Positions 33,201 through 44,944 are shown, counted from the stretch's first letter. The stretch: DNA of 64,000 bases from Hysterium pulicare CBS 123377 (GCA_000467715.1 AJFK01000093.1:1-64000), one strand, 5' to 3'. Numbers and translations are program-made. The notes: generated by a model from the letters alone, not told the origin.

Positions 33201-33485
33201 TCCTCCCATTTGTGAGGCCAGATTGTTCATGTCCCCATTGTTGGCAGCGGGCGACGTTGGCTGCGGAGGGAAATAGCCTTGATCTTGTGTGGGAGTGGCG
33301 GCCGAAGTAGGCGTGCCGAAGTGCTGATTTGAAGCGTGACCAAACGTTGGAGAACCAACCTGCTGGTAGCCTGCTGGACTTGCTGCAACCGGAGGCCGAA
33401 ACTTTGCAGCTTCATTTTGTTTACGCGGCCCGTTGGGGTTCGCTGATGATTGCCCGAGGGCATGATACATTGAGAAATCGGACAT
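30290..33485 (-). CDS. SEC24: COPII coat subunit SEC24
   Basis: Exons on the minus strand: 31682-33485, 30446-31626 and 30290-30385, giving 1026 residues. SEC24 selects cargo in the COPII coat on vesicles leaving the endoplasmic reticulum, paired with SEC23. The first 240 residues are Pro/Ser/Gln-rich and disordered. A zinc finger CRRC...CNMC is at about 308-333, followed by the trunk domain (GLRWLFLIDVSAEAVNRGFL), the beta-sandwich with TGGETFYYPNFHSPRDT, a helical domain, and a gelsolin-like domain with the tail SSFVGLRTPYWG. The first intron (55 nt) ends at AATAG and restores DIATIGHISSLTGGE, the expected family reading. The last exon encodes only 31 residues. Confidence 0.94.
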
Positions 33486-35620
33486 GATGGCTTAAGAGCA
33501 ATCGGCAGCGAGTTCATCAACGTAGGTAGCGCGGTTGAGGTGGGGGGAGTCGCAGTCATACGCCTTGCGACAGGATGGAATCGCTCAGCGACCTTCGAGA
33601 GAACATGTCACTAGCCAAATAAAAGAGCGACCTCAAGACGTGGCAAGTGGGTGCTGCAAAGGCTGAGATATAATTAATTTTGTTGGTGCAAGCTGTCCAT
33701 ATTTTTCGGCAGGGCATGCCAAGACAATTTTAAACCACGAGCTCCAAGTCCCCACCACGTCCTGCTTCAAGCGTCAATTCGAACAAATGCATAGCAACTG
33801 ACATAAATGCTATTCAATATCCCCAAGTCTAGATCTCGCCTGTGTTGCCGTTAAGGAGCCAACATTCGTTTGTCGAAACATCCCTCGATGATGCGTTCAC
33901 ACGTTCGTTGATTTGAGTTGACTTCTGGAGCTATGCTCGAACAACACTCCCAGCATACATGCTCACTTATCATCAGCTCGACCAATTCCAGCTCCTTTCA
34001 GCAGCCATGTAATACAATAGAAACCTCCATCCACATGGTCGTGACTGGAAAATGTGGCTTTTAATTCAAGCCGTTTGAGTAATAAGCATTGCCTCCGGGG
34101 AAATAAGTGTAGTACACCAAAAGAGAATCTGATTTATACTGAAGAGGATCTTGTCTCAGGACGACTTTCGCCATGACCTACGAGGCAACTGCAGGAACTG
34201 GCTTTATCGAATGTAGATGATAGCAAACAGAGAAGTAAATCAGCGGCTTTCGACACGATCAACCCGCCTTATTCTACCCTTTCCTTTCATATCCCAAATC
34301 AGGCGCGAGTAAAAGCCAATCAAAGGAGGACTCTTGCGGTAGGTAAATCCATTCAAAGTCTATTGCAGGGGTCTAATAGCTCAGTACACGGCGGCACCCT
34401 TGATATGAACAGATGTACATACAGCATCCAGGCTACGGAATCTCTCGCTCACGGTGATCAATGGTTCTGATCATTGACCTCGGGGCGATTTGGCAGGTCA
34501 TGCATACTACCGTCATGGATTAAGAAGGATTTCTCGTTACTTGGAGATGTATGCTCATTTAGATAGGGTGATACAGGCAATGGAGACTGATCGGCAAGGC
34601 TGAGTAACCGGCAAAGCGTTATTCGGATGCGGCTTGCTGAAACTGCAGCCATTGACAAATCGGCTGTTAAACATGCATCTATAAAAGCATAAAACTTTAA
34701 ACGGACCACTTCGAATGTTCATGTTTGTCCATGGGTTAGCTGCAATCGGACATTCATCAATCCACCATGCGGAACATGGTACTCAACACAATGTCCTTGA
34801 GATACGGCGGCATTTCGATAGTGACGGCTGCCCATTGATGCTCCAATTATCGTTCTGGTCATGCGAAACGCGTCGACACTTGCGTCAGGCAATGAGGCCA
34901 TGCATCAACATCGACGTCAAATTCAGGCAGCAGTCTTTGACAGGCGCGACAGGATGCCAAAAACTGATAACGGCTGGGAGGCTGAGCCACATATATGGGG
35001 CACGGACGGTTTGAGGTAAGCAAGAAGTAGCGAACATTCTGAGCGCGCCTAACCGGAGACAGCGATGCTTGCGAAGGGCTGGCTTCAAGGCCGGTCGGTG
35101 CAACCTCTTCGCCGAGCATCCGGCTATGACTCCAGGACGACCAGAAGCCTATTACCTCGTCCGAATGCTTCTTCGGGGTCCTTCGTATTGCAAACCGAGA
35201 AAGTTCGTTGTTTGGGGAGGCTGTGCCATCCGAATCCGTTCGTTCCAAACCCATCTGGCCAGTTATGGACATGGGATTAGTGGCATCGAAAAATCTCCTA
35301 TCCTAAATCTTTCAATTGTGACGCGGCATACAAGGCCCTCTCGTTGCGTCAACGGTTTTCCCTGGTCCGGCCCGTCCTTTCTTCATTTATGAAGCTTCGA
35401 GGGCTGACGAAGGAGTGCATTCGAGCTCGCCAACAGGCCCTATGGAAAGACGCGTGCTTCGAGGCAGTGCCTTCTTTAGTTGTATAACAACTGTCTCTAG
35501 ATACCTTTTGTCTCGTCAGGCTTCAAGCTGCTTGATTAGATATTCCCCTGGCTAGACAGCAATTGGGCTCGAAACAAATCTCATTCATGCCCCATTACCG
35601 GTACGAGACCAAAAAGCACA
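33486..35620. promoter_or_regulatory. long divergent intergenic region between SEC24 and a Zn2Cys6 regulator gene
   Basis: About 2.1 kb between start codons on opposite strands. Open frames at 34458-35392 occur on both strands, overlap, and show no motif. The right part probably holds a long leader for the transcription-factor gene, as is common for fungal regulators. I see no repeat or RNA gene. Confidence 0.45.
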
Positions 35621-37930
35621 ATGGTGTATACAGGGAAGCCTAGCCGTGGATGCCAGATGTGTAAGAATCGGAGGATCAAAGTACGTTTATCTTTAGGGCG
35701 GAGCTTGTGGTGTGGCAGTCCCCTTTACTCCCACACCTGCTTGTGATATCCGTTCGAGATAACTGATCGCTCCACAGTGTGATGAGTTACGTCCGATATG
35801 CTCGCAATGCAAGAAGTCTAGCCGAACGTGCCCGGGTTATCCGGATGAATTCGATCTAATATTCCGCGACGAGAATGCTGCATTGGAAAGAAGGGCTCGA
35901 AAGACCTCAGGAGGTTCGAAGAGCGGCTCGCAAGGTTCACCTTCGGGGTGAGTAACACCCCACATCACTTTGGACCAATCTCCAGCGCCATCCTGCTTTG
36001 CTCCAAAAACTCCAAAGCAGGCCTTCCAACTCAATTAAGTCCAGATTGAGCCTTCACGTCGTCGTTTGAAGCTAATCCGTTACCAGAGCATCACAATCCT
36101 CCAGTTTTGAACTCAGTACCAATCCAGGCTCTATCATACTTTCTAGAAGTCCGCCCTCACCGCAGAGCTCTATTAATACACCGCAAGGGCAACTGGTACT
36201 TCCATCAGAGCATGACTTATTCCAAGCCTATACTTGGTATCTTGGAGACGTCCCAAACACCCTTACTCCTTCCACTGAAGACCAAGCTGTGGCATTCTTT
36301 TTCCGAAATTTTGTTCTACTTCCCCAACAAGCGGAAAGCATGCGGGGATTTTTGGAACTACTAGTTCCAATATATAATCTAACTAACCCTTCCTCGGTTT
36401 TACACATGGCGACTAATGCTGTCTCTCTATCCGCTCTTGGTAATTATCCTGGCCGTCAAACTCTCTTATACGATGCAGCTAGGACTTATGGCCAGGCCAT
36501 CAATAAGATTAAGACGGCACTTAGCGACCCCGTGGCTTCGAAGTCTGATGAAACTGTACTAGCTATACTTCTGTTTTCTCTTTACGAGGTGAGTCCTCTC
36601 TTCAATTTTCACTCAAGAATCTGGAAACAGATCAATATGCCCGCGTAGATAAGGTGTATACGCTGGGCTAAACTGAGGATATAATACATACTCTCTGGTA
36701 CCTATGTATCCCGTTCACCTCTTTTGGTTTAGCTCTTGTTTTACACATCCACGTGCGTTCGCTGCTACATATCCTTTGTCTCTATTTCTATATCTGTTTA
36801 AAAGGGAGAAAGAACGGCTCGTGAACAACTAGAGTCATCCATACGGATGACATGTCCGCATATCTACATTTGGAACACTTCAACTAATAGTCAACCTAGG
36901 CCATCATGTCGACGAATGAAACAATATCCGGTTGGGCAAACCATGTAGACGGCGCTGTTGAATTGATCAGACAACGAGGCTCAGCGCAATTCAAAAATCC
37001 GATGTCATATGCAATCTTTCGTGCAGTACGCACAGTGATGGTACGAATGATACAAAACTATATTTAGTCAAAGCTAACAAGGGTAGATCACGACTTGTGT
37101 ACAACGTTCCAAACCGGTTGAAGATTTCCCAGGCGACCACGGGTGGCTAGGCGATGATAATGGAGAAGAGAATGCCGCGAATCGCCTCACATTGATTGCT
37201 ATTGACCTTCCGGCTATCAGAGCCAGAGCACGAGCCCTCTCCACCGCCCAGAAGACGCCTGCTACAGAGACTGAAGCATTAGCACTCATTGACTATGCAC
37301 AGATGGTGGATACGAACTTGGAAAATTGGTTCCAAACCTTACCTGAAGGTTGGCATTATCGGACAGTTGCAATGGTTTACGAGATGCCCGAAGACGTCTC
37401 AACCGCAGTGCAGTGGCTTGGACCTCAACACGTCTACGACGATCTTTATATTGCAAATATTGTCAATGATTATCGAGTCAGCCGGATCTTCTGCCAGAGC
37501 GTCATTCTAGGATGCTCGTCGTGGTTATCACCAAACGAGCAAGATCCGCGCACTGTAACCCAGTGCATAAACGCACGTTTTGTTATTCAAGAAATGGTCG
37601 ATGAGATATCCGCCAGCGTGCCGTTCCACATGAAATATGATATGCAAGCAATGGCCAAATTGCAAGGCCAAGACCCAGATGGTAAGTTGTAGAACCAAGT
37701 ACCCACAGAGTACCTTTGCTGACCAGTACTTAGCGGCCGAGGCTCTTGGGGGCTATTTCTTGGTATGGCCGCTGTATGTGGCTGCCAATACGGAGACTGT
37801 TTCTCAAATCCAGCGGGACTGGCTTTCAGGTCGACTGTTCCACATTGGTCGCGATTTTGGCCTCACTAGCGCACAAATTCTCGTACTTGCTCGCCGGCAT
37901 GTCCTCACGTGTGGGCCAATGTTTCCATGA
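35621..37930 (+). CDS. Zn2Cys6 (Gal4-type) transcription factor, six exons
   Basis: Exons 35621-35680, 35778-35947, 36087-36588, 36900-37040, 37087-37681 and 37734-37930 give 554 residues in perfect phase. The N-terminal binuclear zinc cluster has C11, C14, C21, C28, C31 and C38 (CX2CX6CX6CX2CX6C) in SRGCQMCKNRRIKCDELRPI. A Ser/Pro-rich linker follows, then the fungal-specific regulatory region, including LFQAYTWYLGDVPNTL, SLSALGNYPGRQTLLYDAA, GWANHVDGAVELIRQRGSAQ and a C-terminal EALGGYFLVWPLYVAANTET. This pattern fits fungal_TF_MHR2-like regulators, whose targets cannot be read from sequence. An intron splits the zinc cluster at Lys20/Cys21. Intron 4 is 311 nt, the longest in this gene. The small membrane protein and P450 genes lie downstream on the same strand. 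Confidence 0.9.
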
Positions 37931-38552
37931 AGGCGATGGCTTGTTGCCCTCCCAATCGCGAGCTGCAGGCGACGGTGGTGAGCATTGGCTCCCATCATAC
38001 TGGGTCTGAAATGGCATAGAACGGGCTCCACTGCAATATCCTCGACTATGTTATGTTCTATGTGCTGTTGACAAGCAACAGATTGTTGCTCCGGCGCCTG
38101 TAAGTTAGAGAGTCTGTAAGGACTATTGAATGTATGATTAAAAGTGGCAAGCGGAGGGCTATAATCAAGGGTAGCACAGGATGGCAATATCTGCTAAACA
38201 AAACACTTCGAAGGAAATGAAAAGCACAGCTTGCTCACCAAGCATTCAAAACTCTCCAAATCCTACGTGATATCTGACCTGGTATATGTTCGGCGTCTGG
38301 GCACCAGAAGTTTGCCGGCGCTTATTTGCATGTGAAAGTGGCCCCAAGCCTTTGTTTCAGCGCCTGTTTTATCGGGAGCCCCGCCGTGCCCAGCCCAGGT
38401 AGGTAGCACGCGGGGCGAGTCCTGGTATTTAGTAGGTCAAACGAAAACAAATCAACCTAACGTAAATATTTTCACGACTCTCCTTGATTGACTAGTTGAA
38501 CGGCAGAGCTCTCTGCAGGTCAGCTTCGTAACCTCCAACCATCACCACAATC
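37931..38552. other. intergenic region
   Basis: About 0.6 kb with the transcription-factor 3' UTR and the promoter of the small membrane-protein gene. Short open frames on the minus strand lack motifs. Confidence 0.5.
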
Positions 38553-39095
38553 ATGGGCGCGCTTGGAAATTTGATCCCCCTGGTGATCCTGTTCATCTTC
38601 GTGGGAGTCGCCGCGTACGTTGGGTATCAGGTAGGTGAACATCATGATCGACTGGTCATCGAATGGTGTTTGCTCACACGGCCAACCCGTAGATGTACGT
38701 GTACGCCAATGAACTTGCCGATCGAGGCAAAAAGAAGATGGAAAAGAAGAACGTCATCTTCACAAAAGATGGTATGAAGGTTGGAGTCAAGGAGGTCAGG
38801 ACGGAGGACTACGCCGACAAAACCCAGAGGTTGGTCTCTCAGACCCGCCATCAGCTGCTGGACAGCGATGCTGATCAATGTCATAGTGTGCTCGTGAAAG
38901 CCTGGAATTACGCCTCCTTTCCAGCATATAAAAGTCGTTTGGGATGGAACACAACGTGAGTGCAAAACACGAGCAAAGCCGATTCCAGAATGATACTGAC
39001 AGTAACGTAGGGCAACTCCCTCCTCTACGCCTTCTTCATCCAGGCCTACTCCAGCACGCTCTGCGTCATCAAGCTCAAAACTGCGGAAAGCATGA
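38553..39095 (+). CDS. small single-pass membrane protein, 122 aa
   Basis: Exons 38553-38630, 38693-38829, 38887-38955 and 39011-39095 give 122 residues. The start (MGALGNLIPLVILFIFVGVA, running on to YVGYQ) is a single membrane helix or signal anchor. It is followed by MYVYANELADRGKKKMEKKN, VIFTKDGMKVGVKEVRTEDY, then SVLVKAWNYASFPAYKSRLG and a Ser/Thr/Pro/Lys tail. The layout suggests a tethered protein with a basic cytosolic part, possibly in the ER; the function is unknown to me. The second intron has a weak donor (GTTGGT) and is 57 nt without a stop, so retention would add 19 residues. Splicing gives KTQSVLVKAWN, a smoother reading, and I prefer it. Confidence 0.75.
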
Positions 39096-40324
39096 GCGAA
39101 CAAGACCACAATAATCAAGATTTCCATATTTTGGGGGTTGAGGAGTTTGGAAATTGATAACGTCCGGGTTTGCTCTCGGCGTTTGTTGGACTGGTTGGCT
39201 GTTTCGAATGATACTAATGATGACGGCCACCATCACATTTACTCATGAGGACAATGGTGTTTGTAAATGACTAGCGTTTTCAGCTTTAGTTGAAAATAGC
39301 CTTTTTTGTGCCTCCAGATAGCCTTTCTACTCTGCGTTCCTCGTCTGTCAGCATTCAGGCACTACGGGTTGCCAATTCAGTCCAAAAAGTGGAAGGCAAG
39401 AAATCAAAGTAACTTGGCGTTCTCCGTGTGGTAGACACTGCCAATTCAATCCCGAGTTATGTAACGATGCAAAGTCCAAATCGGTTATAGCTACATATAT
39501 GACGAAGATTGGGCAGCGGAAATAACGACAGAATAGAGTTAGGGATGAGGTAAGCGGGAGGCCACCCAGGACATGGTCCTTTTCAACCTCGGAGCGGACC
39601 ACGACACTACGTGCTACCATGTGCTGATTGACTATCACAGCTTTTAGCTCAATGACTACCACTTCCTTGATGAGACGTCCAGAAATCCTACACATGAGGC
39701 GAAGTAGCCGCTCAATTCTTTCGGCCGCTGAACACGTCAAAGCCATTGATACCGTGGTTAGCCATAGGTGATTTGCTCCAGGGAGAGGTGCTCTTGAGTG
39801 CTCCCAGCTCGGCGACAACGGAGCACGGGGAGACCACGCACGCCTTCCCCCATGGACATGGTTGCTCTTGCCTCCTCAGACCGCTCCTGGTCTGTCCAGC
39901 GTTGCGCTTTCCAATGCGCCTCATGGACCGCGTCATTGCACCCTTTCACGCACTCCTTCGCCGCCAGGAACGCGTCGTGAGTGCGGCAAGGGATTGCTCG
40001 CAGTGGGGGACTCATGCCACTCCATCGAGCATCCAGCTGTGCTCCTTGGCGGGGATAGCCGTTGCAGTGGAACCATGGCAAGACTGCGGATGCGTGGACC
40101 TCGGCCGAACAAGCTCGTACGCGTTGCTCCACTGCTCCAACTGATCGTCGTTTTCATCAGCCGGAATAGGTAGCTTGGAGAGAGGGAGCACATGCCCTAG
40201 GGACAGTGCTGACTGCCACCTGGACCAACGCTCCTCCTCTTGCCCTCACTATTTAGTCCTGCCAGGCCCCCCAATTCCAATCTGCGCCTACAAGTTGCCC
40301 TGATAGACATTCACTGACGACACG
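39096..40324. other. intergenic region upstream of the P450 gene
   Basis: About 1.2 kb. Overlapping open frames on both strands at 39700-40190 have no recognisable domain and mostly lack an ATG at their start. CTATTTAG near 40250 could be a weak TATA-like element. No gene can be supported. Confidence 0.45.
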
Positions 40325-41980
40325 ATGGGCAATCCCAGCGAACTCCAGCCCCCCGACTTCAAACTCCATAGCCCCCAGGGCATTGCATCGCTTCTGGCGC
40401 TCTTTCTTGTTGCTGTGTGTTCCATCATGTTCCTTATGTATGCGGCAACGACACACTGACTGTTGAAAGGCCATACTTTACCCAGTAGCAACATCCATCT
40501 ACAACATCTACTTTCACCCTCTAGCACACATTCCAGGACCGAAATTTGCATCCGCAACTCGTATTCCCTACGTTCGCCGATTACTCAATGGGCGAATTTT
40601 ACCATGGGTCCAAGGACTCCATGATCAGTACGGAGAAGTAGTCCGGGTCTCACCAACGGAAATATCATTCATCTCTGGTGAGACAGCATGGCAAGACGTT
40701 TATGGCTTCCGGACGGGAAAGAACAAAACGGCCCCTTATCTCAAAGATCGAACCTGGTTTCCCACTCCGATCAACGGGGTTTATGCTGTCATTGCTTCGG
40801 ACGAGGCAGGACATTCGCGGATGCGGCGCAACCTGTCACACGCATTTTCGGACAAAGCGCTCAGAGAGCAAGAAGTCCTCATACAAGGATTCGTCAATCT
40901 TCTTATCCTTCGACTTCATGAACAAGTGGAAGAAAATAAGCCGGTTGTCGACATTGTGAGGTGGTATAATTATACCACATTCGACATCATTGCCGATCTC
41001 ACCTTCGGGGAGTCTTTACACTGCCTTCAAGATAGGGACTACCATCCATGGGTCAACATGGTCTTCCAGTCTGCCAAAGCCATCGGTATTCAGTCGTCAA
41101 TCCGGAAATATCCTTTTCTTGAAAAAGTGTCGAAAAGCTTGATCCCAAAGGATGCCATTGAGAAACGCACGCAATTCTTCAATCTCGTATCTTCCAAGGT
41201 CGATGAGCGTATAAATAGGGAGATGGACAGACCTGACTTCATGTCGTACATCAAAGACAACCAGCAATCCAAGGAAAAAGCTCTTAGCATTGAGGAGATC
41301 AACTCCAACGCTACTCTGTTTTTGATTGCTGGTAGCGAGACAACGGCCACGATGCTCTCAGGAACAACATACCTCTTGCTTAAACATCCTGATATCAAGG
41401 ATAAACTGATTACGGAGATCCGTGGGAAATTCAAAGATGCATCAGAAATCACGATCGATGAAGTCAACAAACTTGAATACATGATCGCCGTTCTCAATGA
41501 AGGATTGAGATATTACCCACCTGTTCCAACTGGTTTCCCACGTGTCGTACCCAAAGGTGGAGACACTATCAGCGGGCATTTCATTCCAGAGGGAGTAAGC
41601 CTTCGCGAATTTCCACATCCTGAAGCGACCGAATGCTAACACTTTCCCAGACATCTGTCTACGTATCCCAGCACGCGACCAACCACTCCTCACGCAACTT
41701 TAAAGATCCGGATCAATTCATTCCTGACCGCTGGCTTGGCAACGAACGCTTTAAGGACGACAACAAGGCAGCGCTTCAACCCTTTTCCTTCGGTCCCAGG
41801 AATTGTCTTGGCAAGAACTTGGCCTACGCCGAGATGCGTCTCATCATGGCTAAGATTCTTTGGAATTTCGACCTTGAACTCATCGATAAGGAACAGGATT
41901 GGATTGGCGAATCCAAGGTCTTCACGCTCTGGGAGAAGAATCCTCTTATGGTCCGCTTGAAACCTGTTCAAAGGGATTAA
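40325..41980 (+). CDS. cytochrome P450 monooxygenase
   Basis: Best model: exons 40325-40418, 40486-41594 and 41651-41980, 510 residues. The N-terminus has a membrane anchor (SPQGIASLLALFLVAV) followed by IYNIYFHPLAHIPGPK, the usual Pro-rich hinge of microsomal P450s. The I-helix oxygen-binding motif is AGSETTAT near 313, the ExxR pair is in NEGLRYYPPVP, and the heme ligand loop is FSFGPRNCLGKNLAY near 447-461 with the axial Cys. The enzyme should sit in the ER membrane and need a P450 reductase. Substrate unknown. The first intron is uncertain: the strong-looking donor GTATGC at 40438 gives the wrong phase, while GTTCCA at 40419 restores it. Intron 2 is normal (56 nt). Confidence 0.88.
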
Positions 41981-42464
41981 AAGAGAGGTGAAAATGTACA
42001 CGAAGATGGATACGAGCGCCACGCATGTTGCTTAGGGAGGTTATGTATCAAATTCATTTTAAGCCCTTTCCCCACGGCTAGTTTGGTCTCTGTACCTCGG
42101 ATAAAGTGCTTTCGCTGCCGTGGACGTGGCCCATTAGCAATATTGTTTGTGAATCAAGGTTGCGGTAAGCTGGCATTAGCATCGCCTAGCTTCTGTCGTT
42201 TCTGAGGGCTGCTGTTTGACGTTTAGGCGATTAGAGTAGCTGGAGAAGACGCGGGTAACAGTTCGTTTGGGGACAAGTGCTCGGTGCGGCACACTGAAGT
42301 CCTTGGGAGGGCTTTGTAGATGTTTCTGTGGCACATATGGTCCTCGTGTTGGCTGGTTGAATTCTTTCAGTTTACTCCTTTTTTCGGGGGCGCTTGTCTA
42401 ATGAAGGAAGGGTCTGTCTAGAAGTCTAGGATGAAGCTCGCGTCACAAGAGCAAGTCAACTCCC

Positions 42465-42482
42465 TCGTTCATGCATGAACGA
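42465..42482. repeat. perfect 18-bp palindrome
   Basis: TCGTTCATGCATGAACGA reads the same on both strands and has no spacer. It could be a binding site for a dimeric regulator or a chance feature. It lies about 500 nt after the P450 stop and about 690 nt before the TPS1 stop, so it is not in an obvious promoter. Confidence 0.6.
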
Positions 42483-42629
42483 AGTGATACTGCAACCGAC
42501 GAGTAATTCAAGAATTCCACCCACTTATTACCACTTCAGGAATTCATGTGCGAAGATATGCACGCACTGATGATCTCGGCAGCCCCCATGCCGAGTGGCT
42601 TAGCGCTGACAGTCGCACCTGGCCGGCGT

Positions 42630-42711
42630 GCTCGTCATAAACGAGTGGACGAATCCGAGACCTTGAGATGCTCTTGTCATAAACGAGTAGACGTACCTGA
42701 GACCTTGAGAT
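42630..42711. repeat. two-copy tandem repeat of 40 and 42 nt
   Basis: Copy 1 (42630-42669) and copy 2 (42670-42711) share GTCATAAACGAGT, then GACG, then GAGACCTTGAGAT, with a few substitutions and a 2-nt length difference. Just before it, ATGCCGAGTGG (about 42588-42598) resembles a Pol III A box, and TGGACGAATCC (42646-42656) is a weak B box. No tRNA acceptor stem can be formed. Confidence 0.55.
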
Positions 42712-43170
42712 AACGAGCCCCAAGAGCCAGGAACATGGGTGTCTGGTGAGAACATGAGGTCACGAGTTCAACAAAGCCATTACGAACTTACATCAGCAAA
42801 GAAACTAGTCACACATCAGATCTTAGGAATGCCACTAACCTTAAGTGAATCTTATTTGTGAGTAAGCAACTGTCTACGCTGATACAAAGGTAATAGTTAC
42901 ATGATTTGGAAGGCACTATAGCATACAAAAGGGTTCGTGGCATTTGTGGAGAGACAGGAAAGAACATGTTGGAAAGTGCCCCAGATAAGGAGAACTGTGG
43001 ATATCTCTTGCGAATGCTGCCCGTTTATTTACGCCAATGCATTGAACCAAAGTATGCAGATTCTCAAGCCGGTCGTCATGGTGTTCATTATCATGATCAT
43101 TACCGAGGTGTGGACAACCATGTATGCTGTCCCATGATGGTGTGTGGTAAATGTCATAGGCTCGTTCTGA

Positions 43171-44944
43171 TCACAGGGTTTTGACGCGCTCAGGTGCAGT
43201 TGATGGACGTGGCTGCTCCACGTCTGACTCGGGAGTATCCTCACCGTTTGACACAGAGGAGGAGTCCTGTTCGTTGAGCTTCTTCTCGGTCTGTTTGGAT
43301 AGCTTGGCTATCTCTTCGACGAATGATTTGCCCCACCAAGCGCTATTTCGTGTTAGCTGAAATTACACCCCAAAAGAGATAAACGACAAACATACCTCGT
43401 ATATCTATGCACATATTTTGCCAGTTTCTCGTAGTTTTTTAGCCGTGGCTCATCTCCCATGGTTACAGCGTCATGTATGGCATCAGCCAGTTCCTCTGTG
43501 TTCCAAGGATTCACAATCAAACTACCGTTCAAGCTCTGCGCCGCGCCTGCGAATTCGGAAAGAATCATGACACCGTGGCGTTTCTGCTGGGTCGCAATGT
43601 ACTCGTACGATACCAAGTTCATACCATCGCGAGTTGAAGAAACGAGGCAGACATCCGATACAGCGTACAAAGCAACCATTTCCTCGAAAGGGATTGGCTT
43701 ATGCATGAAGTGAATGGGCATAAACTCCACAGTACCTATTGTGGTCAGCGCGTGGGTATCTACAACATACTAATTCACCTACCGAATTTGCCATTGATTC
43801 GTCCAACAAGCTCGTTCACTACAGCTCGAAGATTTTGATATTCCTCGACATCTTGGCGACTGGGAACTGCAACTTGGACGAGAACAACCTTGCCTATCCA
43901 TTCAGGATGCTCGGTGAGGAAGACCTCGAGTGCATGAAGCTTCTGTGGAACCCCTTTGATGTAGTCGAGACGGTCGACTCCAACGATGAGTTTCACACCT
44001 TGAAACTTCTGCTCAAGGGTCGCAATGCGCTCCTGCACTTTCTCCGAGGCGAGAGCGTCCTCGAACTTCTCCGGGTCTATACCGATAGGGAAAGCTCCCA
44101 CAGACACAGCTTTACCCTTGAAATCTACGCCATTCGGTGTCGTTTGAAGACCACTGACGGGAGTTGTGAGCCGACCGTATCAAGATAATGAGCGATGTGT
44201 ACTTACAGTATCCGTGAACAACTGCTCAGGAAGTGCCTTGCATAATCATATGTATGAAAGCCAATCAAGTCGCAATGCAACACACCTAGTAGGATCTCGT
44301 TACGGACCGGTAGGATACGGTATATCTCGCTGCTCGGGAACGGTACGTGAAGAAAGAAGCCTAGCTTGACGTTCTTCACCCTGTCCCCGATCTCTTCCCG
44401 CAGCATGGCAGGGAAGAGCATCAAATGATAGTCATGTACCCATACGATATCATTTTCCTGGACATCTGCCGCGACGGCCTTCGCGAATATGCGATTTGCT
44501 TCAACATACGCATTCCAAGCCGATTCGTCAAATGTTATTTCGCCGGGGTGGTAGTGAAAGAGTGGCCAGAGTATGGAGTCTGCGGACTAGGGTCAGAATG
44601 CAGTACAGCACAAGACGTCGAGTGAAGTGAGCGAACATACTGGAGAAGCCGTTGTAGTGCCGATCCGCCAGATCATCCTCCAGCATTACTGGAACGGCTT
44701 TGTACTCATCTAGGAGTCTCTCCTTGACCGTGGGCAGATCTTTCTCCGGGACTTCGATGCCAGGCCAGCCATACCACAGAAATTGGGTGGTCTTGGACAA
44801 GCCACTCATGCCACTGACAAGTCCTCCAGATGACATGGAGAAACTGTAGTTGCCATCCTCTCCCTTCTTGATTGTGATGGGGAGACGGTTTGACACCATG
44901 AGCAGACGCCCTGGCATCATCACATCTCCACTTGTGCCGGACAT
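43171..44944 (-). CDS. TPS1: alpha,alpha-trehalose-phosphate synthase (UDP-forming)
   Basis: Exons on the minus strand: 44641-44944, 44207-44579, 43783-44153, 43396-43735 and 43171-43342, giving 519 residues. It joins UDP-glucose and glucose 6-phosphate to make trehalose 6-phosphate in the cytosol. GT20 marks are present in order: RLLMVSNRLPITI, SGGLVSGMSGL, FLWYGWPGIEVP, IVWVHDYHLMML, GFFLHVPFPSSEIYRILPVR, VGVDRLDYIKGVPQKL near 280-290, and SSTRDGMNLVSYEY. The key residues look intact, unlike the GT20 part of the TPS2 protein. The C-terminal 45 residues are charged and Ser-rich. The third intron is only 47 nt. The gene is divergent from the HIRIP3-like gene. Confidence 0.96.

Larger units (their letters stand above)
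41981..43170. other. intergenic region with small repeats
   Basis: About 1.2 kb between the convergent P450 and TPS1 genes. It contains a perfect 18-bp palindrome (42465-42482) and a two-copy tandem repeat (42630-42711), listed separately. Open frames at 42906-43184 have no family resemblance. Confidence 0.5.

Noticed and set aside
39758-40132. Minus-strand open frame of 124 codons upstream of the P450 gene
   Set aside because: No ATG at its start, overlapped by equally long frames on both strands, and no recognisable motif.
42588-42656. Possible tRNA gene
   Set aside because: A and B box matches are partial and the flanks cannot form an acceptor stem or a cloverleaf.
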